From Rallus limicola (taxonomy: Eukaryota; Chordata; Aves; Gruiformes; Rallidae), in contig JAKCOZ010000654.1 in NCBI GenBank assembly GCA_022605955.1, positions 1-64,000 on the forward strand: a stretch of DNA of 64,000 bases. The letters are read 5' to 3'. Below are positions 1 through 12,082 of the stretch, in pieces. Position numbers and translations under genes: made by a program. The notes below the pieces were generated by a model. It worked only from the letters and a program-made list of their open reading frames with translations. It did not search any database and had not been told where the DNA came from. Positions within the stretch are counted from its first letter, which is position 1. Each line of letters opens with the position of its first letter.

Positions 1-4
1 AGCT

Positions 5-202
5 ATGCCTTTCAGTCCTAGCTTCTTTACTTTGGGAGTTATTGCTGGACGTTTAGCATGTTTTGAACTGCAGTCTGCTAGGGCCGAGAAAAGCACCGTA
101 GGAGGTTCCAGGCATGTTCCCTCTTTCCAGGCAAAGGAAAAGGCTGAGAGCCAAAGTGATAGGGTCTGCTTGTGTGTCCTGTTAGGAGGTTTCAGACAAG
201 CT
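5..202 (+). repeat. Reference monomer of the 198-bp satellite
   Basis: This first full copy defines the numbering used here, with position 1 at base 5. GC content is about 49% (97 of 198 bases, counted by hand on the common variant). It holds three CpGs, at monomer positions 46-47, 81-82 and 93-94, and one PstI site (CTGCAG) at 64-69. A nine-base direct repeat, TTCCAGGCA, begins at 106 and again at 125. TAGGAGGTT occurs at 99 and again at 183. A pyrimidine-rich stretch ending in CAG lies around 116-130. The main polymorphic sites are 11-12 (GT, TG or GG), 26, 29, 73, 82, 102, 155, 176 and 180. This particular copy has the rarer GAT at codon 52, where most copies have GAC or GTC. Confidence 0.95.
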
Positions 203-2776
203 ATGCCTTTCAGTCCTAGCTTCTTTACTTTGGGAGTTATTGCTGGACGTTTAGCATGTTTTGAACTGCAGTCTGCTAGGGCCGAGAAAAGCACCGTAGG
301 AGGTTCCAGGCATGTTCCCTCTTTCCAGGCAAAGGAAAAGGCTGAGAGCCAAAGTGACAGGGTCTGCTTGTGTGTCCTGTTAGGAGGTTTCAGACAAGCT
401 ATGCCTTTCAGTCCTAGCTTCTTTACTTTGGGAGTTATTGCTGGACGTTTAGCATGTTTTGAACTGCAGTCTGCTAGGGCCGAGAAAAGCACCGTAGGAG
501 GTTCCAGGCATGTTCCCTCTTTCCAGGCAAAGGAAAAGGCTGAGAGCCAAAGTGACAGGGTCTGCTTGTGTGTCCTGTTAGGAGGTTTCAGACAAGCTAT
601 GCCTTTCAGTCCTAGCTTCTTTACTTTGGGAGTTATTGCTGGACGTTTAGCATGTTTTGAACTGCAGTCTGCTAGGGCCGAGAAAAGCACCGTAGGAGGT
701 TCCAGGCATGTTCCCTCTTTCCAGGCAAAGGAAAAGGCTGAGAGCCAAAGTGACAGGGTCTGCTTGTGTGTCCTGTTAGGAGGTTTCAGACAAGCTATGC
801 CTTTCAGTCCTAGCTTCTTTACTTTGGGAGTTATTGCTGGACGTTTAGCATGTTTTGAACTGCAGTCTGCTAGGGCCGAGAAAAGCACCGTAGGAGGTTC
901 CAGGCATGTTCCCTCTTTCCAGGCAAAGGAAAAGGCTGAGAGCCAAAGTGACAGGGTCTGCTTGTGTGTCCCGTTAGGAGGTTTCAGACAAGCTATGCCT
1001 TTCATGCCTAGCTTCTTTACTTTGGGAGTTATTGCTGGACGTTTAGCATGTTTTGAACTGCAGTCTGCTAGGGCCGAGAAAAGCACCGTAGGAGGTTCCA
1101 GGCATGTTCCCTCTTTCCAGGCAAAGGAAAAGGCTGAGAGCCAAAGTGACAGGGTCTGCTTGTGTGTCCTGTTAGGAGGTTTCAGACAAGCTATGCCTTT
1201 CAGTCCTAGCTTCTTTACTTTGGGAGTTATTGCTGGACGTTTAGCATGTTTTGAACTGCAGTCTTCTAGGGCCGAGAAAAGCACCGTAGGAGGTTCCAGG
1301 CATGTTCCCTCTTTCCAGGCAAAGGAAAAGGCTGAGAGCCAAAGTGACAGGGTCTGCTTGTGTGTCCTGTTAGGAGGTTTCAGACAAGCTATGCCTTTCA
1401 GTCCTAGCTTCTTTACTTTGGGAGTTATTGCTGGACGTTTAGCATGTTTTGAACTGCAGTCTGCTAGGGCCGAGAAAAGCACCGTAGGAGGTTCCAGGCA
1501 TGTTCCCTCTTTCCAGGCAAAGGAAAAGGCTGAGAGCCAAAGTGACAGGGTCTGCTTGTGTGTCCTGTTAGGAGGTTTCAGACAAGCTATGCCTTTCAGT
1601 CCTAGCTTCTTTACTTTGGGAGTTATTGCTGGACGTTTAGCATGTTTTGAACTGCAGTCTGCTAGGGCCGAGAAAAGCACCGTAGGAGGTTCCAGGCATG
1701 TTCCCTCTTTCCAGGCAAAGGAAAAGGCTGAGAGCCAAAGTGACAGGGTCTGCTTGTGTGTCCTGTTAGGAGGTTTCAGACAAGCTATGCCTTTCATGCC
1801 TAGCTTCTTTACTTTGGGAGTTATTGCTGGACGTTTAGCATGTTTTGAACTGCAGTCTGCTAGGGCCGAGAAAAGCACCGTAGGAGGTTCCAGGCATGTT
1901 CCCTCTTTCCAGGCAAAGGAAAAGGCTGAGAGCCAAAGTGACAGGGTCTGCTTGTGTGTCCTGTTAGGAGGTTTCAGACAAGCTATGCCTTTCAGTCCTA
2001 GCTTCTTTACTTTGGGAGTTATTGCTGGACGTTTAGCATGTTTTGAACTGCAGTCTGCTAGGGCCGAGAAAAGCACCGTAGGAGGTTCCAGGCATGTTCC
2101 CTCTTTCCAGGCAAAGGAAAAGGCTGAGAGCCAAAGTGACAGGGTCTGCTTGTGTGTCCTGTTAGGAGGTTTCAGACAAGCTATGCCTTTCAGTCCTAGC
2201 TTCTTTACTTTGGGAGTTATTGCTGGACGTTTAGCATGTTTTGAACTGCAGTCTGCTAGGGCCGAGAAAAGCACCGTAGGAGGTTCCAGGCATGTTCCCT
2301 CTTTCCAGGCAAAGGAAAAGGCTGAGAGCCAAAGTGTCAGGGTCTGCTTGTGTGTCCTGTTAGGAGGTTTCAGACAAGCTATGCCTTTCAGTCCTAGCTT
2401 CTTTACTTCGGGAGTTATTGCTGGACGTTTAGCATGTTTTGAACTGCAGTCTGCTAGGGCCGAGAAAAGCACCGTAGGAGGTTCCAGGCATGTTCCCTCT
2501 TTCCAGGCAAAGGAAAAGGCTGAGAGCCAAAGTGACAGGGTCTGCTTGTGTGTCCTGTTAGGAGGTTTCAGACAAGCTATGCCTTTCAGTCCTAGCTTCT
2601 TTACTTTGGGAGTTATTGCTGGACGTTTAGCATGTTTTGAACTGCAGTCTGCTAGGGCCGAGAAAAGCACCGTAGGAGGTTCCAGGCATGTTCCCTCTTT
2701 CCAGGCAAAGGAAAAGGCTGAGAGCCAAAGTGACAGGGTCTGCTTGTGTGTCCTGTTAGGAGGTTTCAGACAAGCT

Positions 2777-4756
2777 ATGCCTTTCATGCCTAGCTTCTTT
2801 ACTTTGGGAGTTATTGCTGGACGTTTAGCATGTTTTGAACTGCAGTCTGCTAGGGCCGAGAAAAGCACCGTAGGAGGCTCCAGGCATGTTCCCTCTTTCC
2901 AGGCAAAGGAAAAGGCTGAGAGCCAAAGTGACAGGGTCTGCTTGTGTGTCCTGTTAGGAGGTTTCAGACAAGCTATGCCTTTCAGTCCTAGCTTCTTTAC
3001 TTTGGGAGTTATTGCTGGACGTTTAGCATGTTTTGAACTGCAGTCTGCTAGGGCCGAGAAAAGCACCGTAGGAGGTTCCAGGCATGTTCCCTCTTTCCAG
3101 GCAAAGGAAAAGGCTGAGAGCCAAAGTGACAGGGTCTGCTTGTGTGTCCTGTTGGGAGGTTTCAGACAAGCTATGCCTTTCATGCCTAGCTTCTTTACTT
3201 TGGGAGTTATTGCTGGACGTTTAGCATGTTTTGAACTGCAGTCTGCTAGGGCCGAGAAAAGCACCGTAGGAGGTTCCAGGCATGTTCCCTCTTTCCAGGC
3301 AAAGGAAAAGGCTGAGAGCCAAAGTGACAGGGTCTGCTTGTGTGTCCTGTTAGGAGGTTTCAGACAAGCTATGCCTTTCAGTCCTAGCTTCTTTACTTTG
3401 GGAGTTATTGCTGGACGTTTAGCATGTTTTGAACTGCAGTCTGCTAGGGCCGAGAAAAGCACCGTAGGAGGTTCCAGGCATGTTCCCTCTTTCCAGGCAA
3501 AGGAAAAGGCTGAGAGCCAAAGTGTCAGGGTCTGCTTGTGTGTCCTGTTAGGAGGTTTCAGACAAGCTATGCCTTTCAGGCCTAGCTTCTTTACTTTGGG
3601 AGTTATTGCTGGACGTTTAGCATGTTTTGAACTGCAGTCTGCTAGGGCCGAGAAAAGCACCGTAGGAGGCTCCAGGCATGTTCCCTCTTTCCAGGCAAAG
3701 GAAAAGGCTGAGAGCCAAAGTGACAGGGTCTGCTTGTGTGTCCTGTTAGGAGGTTTCAGACAAGCTATGCCTTTCATGCCTAGCTTCTTTACTTTGGGAG
3801 TTATTGCTGGACGTTTAGCATGTTTTGAACTGCAGTCTGCTAGGGCCGAGAAAAGCACCGTAGGAGGCTCCAGGCATGTTCCCTCTTTCCAGGCAAAGGA
3901 AAAGGCTGAGAGCCAAAGTGACAGGGTCTGCTTGTGTGTCCTGTTAGGAGGTTTCAGACAAGCTATGCCTTTCAGTCCTAGCTTCTTTACTTTGGGAGTT
4001 ATTGCTGGACGTTTAGCATGTTTTGAACTGCAGTCTGCTAGGGCCGAGAAAAGCACCGTAGGAGGTTCCAGGCATGTTCCCTCTTTCCAGGCAAAGGAAA
4101 AGGCTGAGAGCCAAAGTGACAGGGTCTGCTTGTGTGTCCTGTTGGGAGGTTTCAGACAAGCTATGCCTTTCATGCCTAGCTTCTTTACTTTGGGAGTTAT
4201 TGCTGGACGTTTAGCATGTTTTGAACTGCAGTCTGCTAGGGCCGAGAAAAGCACCGTAGGAGGTTCCAGGCATGTTCCCTCTTTCCAGGCAAAGGAAAAG
4301 GCTGAGAGCCAAAGTGACAGGGTCTGCTTGTGTGTCCTGTTAGGAGGTTTCAGACAAGCTATGCCTTTCAGTCCTAGCTTCTTTACTTTGGGAGTTATTG
4401 CTGGACGTTTAGCATGTTTTGAACTGCAGTCTGCTAGGGCCGAGAAAAGCACCGTAGGAGGTTCCAGGCATGTTCCCTCTTTCCAGGCAAAGGAAAAGGC
4501 TGAGAGCCAAAGTGTCAGGGTCTGCTTGTGTGTCCTGTTAGGAGGTTTCAGACAAGCTATGCCTTTCAGGCCTAGCTTCTTTACTTTGGGAGTTATTGCT
4601 GGACGTTTAGCATGTTTTGAACTGCAGTCTGCTAGGGCCGAGAAAAGCACCGTAGGAGGCTCCAGGCATGTTCCCTCTTTCCAGGCAAAGGAAAAGGCTG
4701 AGAGCCAAAGTGACAGGGTCTGCTTGTGTGTCCTGTTAGGAGGTTTCAGACAAGCT
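2777..4756 (+). repeat. Tandem duplication of a 5-monomer group (2 x 990 bp)
   Basis: Monomers 15-19 (2777-3766) and 20-24 (3767-4756) carry the same ordered markers. The type order at positions 11-12 is TG, GT, TG, GT, GG. GGC replaces GGT at codon 34 in the first and last units. CTGTTGGGA occurs at the end of the second unit (3151 and 4141, exactly 990 bp apart). GTC occurs at codon 52 in the fourth unit. The match of independent markers indicates a recent five-unit duplication by unequal exchange. Confidence 0.88.
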
Positions 4757-5152
4757 ATGCCTTTCAGTCCTAGCTTCTTTACTTTGGGAGTTATTGCTGG
4801 ACGTTTAGCATGTTTTGAACTGCAGTCTGCTAGGGCCGAGAAAAGCACCGTAGGAGGTTCCAGGCATGTTCCCTCTTTCCAGGCAAAGGAAAAGGCTGAG
4901 AGCCAAAGTGACAGGGTCTGCTTGTGTGTCCTGTTAGGAGGTTTCAGACAAGCTATGCCTTTCAGTCCTAGCTTCTTTATTTTGGGAGTTATTGCTGGAC
5001 GTTTAGCATGTTTTGAACTGCAGTCTGCTAGGGCCGAGAAAAGCACCGTAGGAGGTTCCAGGCATGTTCCCTCTTTCCAGGCAAAGGAAAAGGCTGAGAG
5101 CCAAAGTGACAGGGTCTGCTTGTGTGTCCTGTTAGGAGGTTTCAGACAAGCT

Positions 5153-6340
5153 ATGCCTTTCAGTCCTAGCTTCTTTACTTTGGGAGTTATTGCTGGACGT
5201 TTAGCATGTTTTGAACTGCAGTCTGCTAGGGCCGAGAAAAGCACCGTAGGAGGTTCCAGGCATGTTCCCTCTTTCCAGGCAAAGGAAAAGGCTGAGAGCC
5301 AAAGTGACAGGGTCTGCTTGTGTGTCCCGTTAGGAGGTTTCAGACAAGCTATGCCTTTCATGCCTAGCTTCTTTACTTTGGGAGTTATTGCTGGACGTTT
5401 AGCATGTTTTGAACTGCAGTCTGCTAGGGCCGAGAAAAGCACCGTAGGAGGTTCCAGGCATGTTCCCTCTTTCCAGGCAAAGGAAAAGGCTGAGAGCCAA
5501 AGTGTCAGGGTCTGCTTGTGTGTCCTGTTAGGAGGTTTCAGACAAGCTATGCCTTTCATGCCTAGCTTCTTTACTTTGGGAGTTATTGCTGGACGTTTAG
5601 CATGTTTTGAACTGCAGTCTGCTAGGGCCAAGAAAAGCACCGTAGGAGGTTCCAGGCATGTTCCCTCTTTCCAGGCAAAGGAAAAGGCTGAGAGCCAAAG
5701 TGACAGGGTCTGCTTGTGTGTCCTGTTAGGAGGTTTCAGACAAGCTATGCCTTTCAGTCCTAGCTTCTTTACTTTGGGAGTTATTGCTGGACGTTTAGCA
5801 TGTTTTGAACTGCAGTCTGCTAGGGCCGAGAAAAGCACCGTAGGAGGTTCCAGGCATGTTCCCTCTTTCCAGGCAAAGGAAAAGGCTGAGAGCCAAAGTG
5901 ACAGGGTCTGCTTGTGTGTCCCGTTAGGAGGTTTCAGACAAGCTATGCCTTTCATGCCTAGCTTCTTTACTTTGGGAGTTATTGCTGGACGTTTAGCATG
6001 TTTTGAACTGCAGTCTGCTAGGGCCGAGAAAAGCACCGTAGGAGGTTCCAGGCATGTTCCCTCTTTCCAGGCAAAGGAAAAGGCTGAGAGCCAAAGTGTC
6101 AGGGTCTGCTTGTGTGTCCTGTTAGGAGGTTTCAGACAAGCTATGCCTTTCATGCCTAGCTTCTTTACTTTGGGAGTTATTGCTGGACGTTTAGCATGTT
6201 TTGAACTGCAGTCTGCTAGGGCCAAGAAAAGTACCGTAGGAGGTTCCAGGCATGTTCCCTCTTTCCAGGCAAAGGAAAAGGCTGAGAGCCAAAGTGACAG
6301 GGTCTGCTTGTGTGTCCTGTTAGGAGGTTTCAGACAAGCT
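5153..6340 (+). repeat. Tandem duplication of a 3-monomer group (2 x 594 bp)
   Basis: Monomers 27-29 (5153-5746) and 30-32 (5747-6340) share one marker series. The first unit ends in CCCGTTAGG in place of CCTGTTAGG (5326 and 5920, 594 bp apart). The second is TG-type with GTC at codon 52. The third is TG-type with the CpG at 81-82 changed to CA, so that GAG becomes AAG. The second copy additionally has AGT for AGC at codon 30, which the first copy lacks, so the copies have begun to diverge or exchange sequence. Confidence 0.9.
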
Positions 6341-7132
6341 ATGCCTTTCATGCCTAGCTTCTTTACTTTGGGAGTTATTGCTGGACGTTTAGCATGTTTT
6401 GAACTGCAGTCTGCTAGGGCCGAGAAAAGCACCGTAGGAGGTTCCAGGCATGTTCCCTCTTTCCAGGCAAAGGAAAAGGCTGAGAGCCAAAGTGACAGGG
6501 TCTGCTTGTGTGTCCTGTTAGGAGGTTTCAGACAAGCTATGCCTTTCAGTCCTAGCTTCTTTACTTTGGGAGTTATTGCTGGACGTTTAGCATGTTTTGA
6601 ACTGCAGTCTTCTAGGGCCGAGAAAAGCACCGTAGGAGGTTCCAGGCATGTTCCCTCTTTCCAGGCAAAGGAAAAGGCTGAGAGCCAAAGTGACAGGGTC
6701 TGCTTGTGTGTCCTGTTAGGAGGTTTCAGACAAGCTATGCCTTTCATGCCTAGCTTCTTTACTTTGGGAGTTATTGCTGGACGTTTAGCATGTTTTGAAC
6801 TGCAGTCTGCTAGGGCCGAGAAAAGCACCGTAGGAGGTTCCAGGCATGTTCCCTCTTTCCAGGCAAAGGAAAAGGCTGAGAGCCAAAGTGACAGGGTCTG
6901 CTTGTGTGTCCTGTTAGGAGGTTTCAGACAAGCTATGCCTTTCAGTCCTAGCTTCTTTACTTTGGGAGTTATTGCTGGACGTTTAGCATGTTTTGAACTG
7001 CAGTCTGCTAGGGCCGAGAAAAGCACCGTAGGAGGTTCCAGGCATGTTCCCTCTTTCCAGGCAAAGGAAAAGGCTGAGAGCCAAAGTGACAGGGTCTGCT
7101 TGTGTGTCCTGTTAGGAGGTTTCAGACAAGCT

Positions 7133-10100
7133 ATGCCTTTCAGTCCTAGCTTCTTTACTTTGGGAGTTATTGCTGGACGTTTAGCATGTTTTGAACTGCA
7201 GTCTGCTAGGGCCGAGAAAAGCACCGTAGGAGGTTCCAGGCATGTTCCCTCTTTCCAGGCAAAGGAAAAGGCTGAGAGCCAAAGTGACAGGGTCTGCTTG
7301 TGTGTCCTGTTAGGAGGTTTCAGACAAGCTATGCCTTTCATGCCTAGCTTCTTTACTTTGGGAGTTATTGCTGGACGTTTAGCATGTTTTGAACTGCAGT
7401 CTGCTAGGGCCGAGAAAAGCACCGTAGGAGGTTCCAGGCATGTTCCCTCTTTCCAGGCAAAGGAAAAGGCTGAGAGCCAAAGTGACAGGGTCTGCTTGTG
7501 TGTCCTGTTAGGAGGTTTCAGACAAGCTATGCCTTTCAGTCCTAGCTTCTTTACTTTGGGAGTTATTGCTGGACGTTTAGCATGTTTTGAACTGCAGTCT
7601 GCTAGGGCCGAGAAAAGCACCGTAGGAGGTTCCAGGCATGTTCCCTCTTTCCAGGCAAAGGAAAAGGCTGAGAGCCAAAGTGACAGGGTCTGCTTGTGTG
7701 TCCTGTTAGGAGGTTTCAGACAAGCTATGCCTTTCAGTCCTAGCTTCTTTACTTCGGGAGTTATTGCTGGACGTTTAGCATGTTTTGAACTGCAGTCTGC
7801 TAGGGCCGAGAAAAGCACCGTAGGAGGTTCCAGGCATGTTCCCTCTTTCCAGGCAAAGGAAAAGGCTGAGAGCCAAAGTGACAGGGTCTGCTTGTGTGTC
7901 CTGTTAGGAGGTTTCAGACAAGCTATGCCTTTCAGTCCTAGCTTCTTTACTTTGGGAGTTATTGCTGGACGTTTAGCATGTTTTGAACTGCAGTCTGCTA
8001 GGGCCGAGAAAAGCACCGTAGGAGGTTCCAGGCATGTTCCCTCTTTCCAGGCAAAGGAAAAGGCTGAGAGCCAAAGTGACAGGGTCTGCTTGTGTGTCCT
8101 GTTAGGAGGTTTCAGACAAGCTATGCCTTTCATGCCTAGCTTCTTTACTTTGGGAGTTATTGCTGGACGTTTAGCATGTTTTGAACTGCAGTCTGCTAGG
8201 GCCGAGAAAAGCACCGTAGGAGGCTCCAGGCATGTTCCCTCTTTCCAGGCAAAGGAAAAGGCTGAGAGCCAAAGTGACAGGGTCTGCTTGTGTGTCCTGT
8301 TAGGAGGTTTCAGACAAGCTATGCCTTTCAGTCCTAGCTTCTTTACTTTGGGAGTTATTGCTGGACGTTTAGCATGTTTTGAACTGCAGTCTGCTAGGGC
8401 CGAGAAAAGCACCGTAGGAGGTTCCAGGCATGTTCCCTCTTTCCAGGCAAAGGAAAAGGCTGAGAGCCAAAGTGACAGGGTCTGCTTGTGTGTCCTGTTG
8501 GGAGGTTTCAGACAAGCTATGCCTTTCATGCCTAGCTTCTTTACTTTGGGAGTTATTGCTGGACGTTTAGCATGTTTTGAACTGCAGTCTGCTAGGGCCG
8601 AGAAAAGCACCGTAGGAGGTTCCAGGCATGTTCCCTCTTTCCAGGCAAAGGAAAAGGCTGAGAGCCAAAGTGACAGGGTCTGCTTGTGTGTCCTGTTAGG
8701 AGGTTTCAGACAAGCTATGCCTTTCAGGCCTAGCTTCTTTACTTTGGGAGTTATTGCTGGACGTTTAGCATGTTTTGAACTGCAGTCTGCTAGGGCCGAG
8801 AAAAGCACCGTAGGAGGTTCCAGGCATGTTCCCTCTTTCCAGGCAAAGGAAAAGGCTGAGAGCCAAAGTGACAGGGTCTGCTTGTGTGTCCTGTTAGGAG
8901 GTTTCAGACAAGCTATGCCTTTCAGTCCTAGCTTCTTTACTTTGGGAGTTATTGCTGGACGTTTAGCATGTTTTGAACTGCAGTCTGCTAGGGCCGAGAA
9001 AAGCACCGTAGGAGGTTCCAGGCATGTTCCCTCTTTCCAGGCAAAGGAAAAGGCTGAGAGCCAAAGTGACAGGGTCTGCTTGTGTGTCCTGTTAGGAGGT
9101 TTCAGACAAGCTATGCCTTTCAGTCCTAGCTTCTTTACTTTGGGAGTTATTGCTGGACGTTTAGCATGTTTTGAACTGCAGTCTGCTAGGGCCGAGAAAA
9201 GCACCGTAGGAGGTTCCAGGCATGTTCCCTCTTTCCAGGCAAAGGAAAAGGCTGAGAGCCAAAGTGACAGGGTCTGCTTGTGTGTCCTGTTAGGAGGTTT
9301 CAGACAAGCTATGCCTTTCATGCCTAGCTTCTTTACTTTGGGAGTTATTGCTGGACGTTTAGCATGTTTTGAACTGCAGTCTGCTAGGGCCGAGAAAAGC
9401 ACCGTAGGAGGTTCCAGGCATGTTCCCTCTTTCCAGGCAAAGGAAAAGGCTGAGAGCCAAAGTGACAGGGTCTGCTTGTGTGTCCTGTTAGGAGGTTTCA
9501 GACAAGCTATGCCTTTCATGCCTAGCTTCTTTACTTTGGGAGTTATTGCTGGACGTTTAGCATGTTTTGAACTGCAGTCTGCTAGGGCCGAGAAAAGCAC
9601 CGTAGGAGGTTCCAGGCATGTTCCCTCTTTCCAGGCAAAGGAAAAGGCTGAGAGCCAAAGTGACAGGGTCTGCTTGTGTGTCCTGTTAGGAGGTTTCAGA
9701 CAAGCTATGCCTTTCAGTCCTAGCTTCTTTACTTTGGGAGTTATTGCTGGACGTTTAGCATGTTTTGAACTGCAGTCTGCTAGGGCCGAGAAAAGCACCG
9801 TAGGAGGTTCCAGGCATGTTCCCTCTTTCCAGGCAAAGGAAAAGGCTGAGAGCCAAAGTGACAGGGTCTGCTTGTGTGTCCTGTTAGGAGGTTTCAGACA
9901 AGCTATGCCTTTCATGCCTAGCTTCTTTACTTTGGGAGTTATTGCTGGACGTTTAGCATGTTTTGAACTGCAGTCTGCTAGGGCCGAGAAAAGCACCGTA
10001 GGAGGTTCCAGGCATGTTCCCTCTTTCCAGGCAAAGGAAAAGGCTGAGAGCCAAAGTGACAGGGTCTGCTTGTGTGTCCTGTTAGGAGGTTTCAGACAAG

Positions 10101-12082
10101 CTATGCCTTTCAGTCCTAGCTTCTTTACTTTGGGAGTTATTGCTGGACGTTTAGCATGTTTTGAACTGCAGTCTGCTAGGGCCGAGAAAAGCACCGTAGG
10201 AGGTTCCAGGCATGTTCCCTCTTTCCAGGCAAAGGAAAAGGCTGAGAGCCAAAGTGACAGGGTCTGCTTGTGTGTCCTGTTAGGAGGTTTCAGACAAGCT
10301 ATGCCTTTCATGCCTAGCTTCTTTACTTTGGGAGTTATTGCTGGACGTTTAGCATGTTTTGAACTGCAGTCTGCTAGGGCCGAGAAAAGCACCGTAGGAG
10401 GTTCCAGGCATGTTCCCTCTTTCCAGGCAAAGGAAAAGGCTGAGAGCCAAAGTGACAGGGTCTGCTTGTGTGTCCTGTTAGGAGGTTTCAGACAAGCTAT
10501 GCCTTTCAGTCCTAGCTTCTTTACTTTGGGAGTTATTGCTGGACGTTTAGCATGTTTTGAACTGCAGTCTGCTAGGGCCGAGAAAAGCACCGTAGGAGGT
10601 TCCAGGCATGTTCCCTCTTTCCAGGCAAAGGAAAAGGCTGAGAGCCAAAGTGACAGGGTCTGCTTGTGTGTCCTGTTAGGAGGTTTCAGACAAGCTATGC
10701 CTTTCAGTCCTAGCTTCTTTACTTCGGGAGTTATTGCTGGACGTTTAGCATGTTTTGAACTGCAGTCTGCTAGGGCCGAGAAAAGCACCGTAGGAGGTTG
10801 CAGGCATGTTCCCTCTTTGCAGGCAAAGGAAAAGGCTGAGAGCCAAAGTGACAGGGTCTGCTTGTGTGTCCTGTTAGGAGGTTTCAGACAAGCTATGCCT
10901 TTCAGTCCTAGCTTCTTTACTTTGGGAGTTATTGCTGGACGTTTAGCATGTTTTGAACTGCAGTCTGCTAGGGCCGAGAAAAGCACCGTAGGAGGTTCCA
11001 GGCATGTTCCCTCTTTCCAGGCAAAGGAAAAGGCTGAGAGCCAAAGTGACAGGGTCTGCTTGTGTGTCCTGTTAGGAGGTTTCAGACAAGCTATGCCTTT
11101 CATGCCTAGCTTCTTTACTTTGGGAGTTATTGCTGGACGTTTAGCATGTTTTGAACTGCAGTCTGCTAGGGCCGAGAAAAGCACCGTAGGAGGCTCCAGG
11201 CATGTTCCCTCTTTCCAGGCAAAGGAAAAGGCTGAGAGCCAAAGTGACAGGGTCTGCTTGTGTGTCCTGTTAGGAGGTTTCAGACAAGCTATGCCTTTCA
11301 GTCCTAGCTTCTTTACTTTGGGAGTTATTGCTGGACGTTTAGCATGTTTTGAACTGCAGTCTGCTAGGGCCGAGAAAAGCACCGTAGGAGGTTCCAGGCA
11401 TGTTCCCTCTTTCCAGGCAAAGGAAAAGGCTGAGAGCCAAAGTGACAGGGTCTGCTTGTGTGTCCTGTTGGGAGGTTTCAGACAAGCTATGCCTTTCATG
11501 CCTAGCTTCTTTACTTTGGGAGTTATTGCTGGACGTTTAGCATGTTTTGAACTGCAGTCTGCTAGGGCCGAGAAAAGCACCGTAGGAGGTTCCAGGCATG
11601 TTCCCTCTTTCCAGGCAAAGGAAAAGGCTGAGAGCCAAAGTGACAGGGTCTGCTTGTGTGTCCTGTTAGGAGGTTTCAGACAAGCTATGCCTTTCAGGCC
11701 TAGCTTCTTTACTTTGGGAGTTATTGCTGGACGTTTAGCATGTTTTGAACTGCAGTCTGCTAGGGCCGAGAAAAGCACCGTAGGAGGTTCCAGGCATGTT
11801 CCCTCTTTCCAGGCAAAGGAAAAGGCTGAGAGCCAAAGTGACAGGGTCTGCTTGTGTGTCCTGTTAGGAGGTTTCAGACAAGCTATGCCTTTCAGTCCTA
11901 GCTTCTTTACTTTGGGAGTTATTGCTGGACGTTTAGCATGTTTTGAACTGCAGTCTGCTAGGGCCGAGAAAAGCACCGTAGGAGGTTCCAGGCATGTTCC
12001 CTCTTTCCAGGCAAAGGAAAAGGCTGAGAGCCAAAGTGACAGGGTCTGCTTGTGTGTCCTGTTAGGAGGTTTCAGACAAGCT
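7133..12082 (+). repeat. Dispersed duplication of a 10-monomer stretch, 15 monomers apart
   Basis: Monomers 37-46 (7133-9112) and 52-61 (10103-12082) have the same order of types and markers at an offset of 2970 bp (15 x 198). The markers are TCG at codon 10 in monomers 40 and 55, GGC at codon 34 near 8223 and 11193, and TTGGGA near 8500 and 11470. A related, partly rearranged version follows 17 monomers later, with TCG at about 14090 and GGC at 14559. Monomer 55 has two private C>G changes near 10800 and 10819, so the two copies are not identical. Confidence 0.82.
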
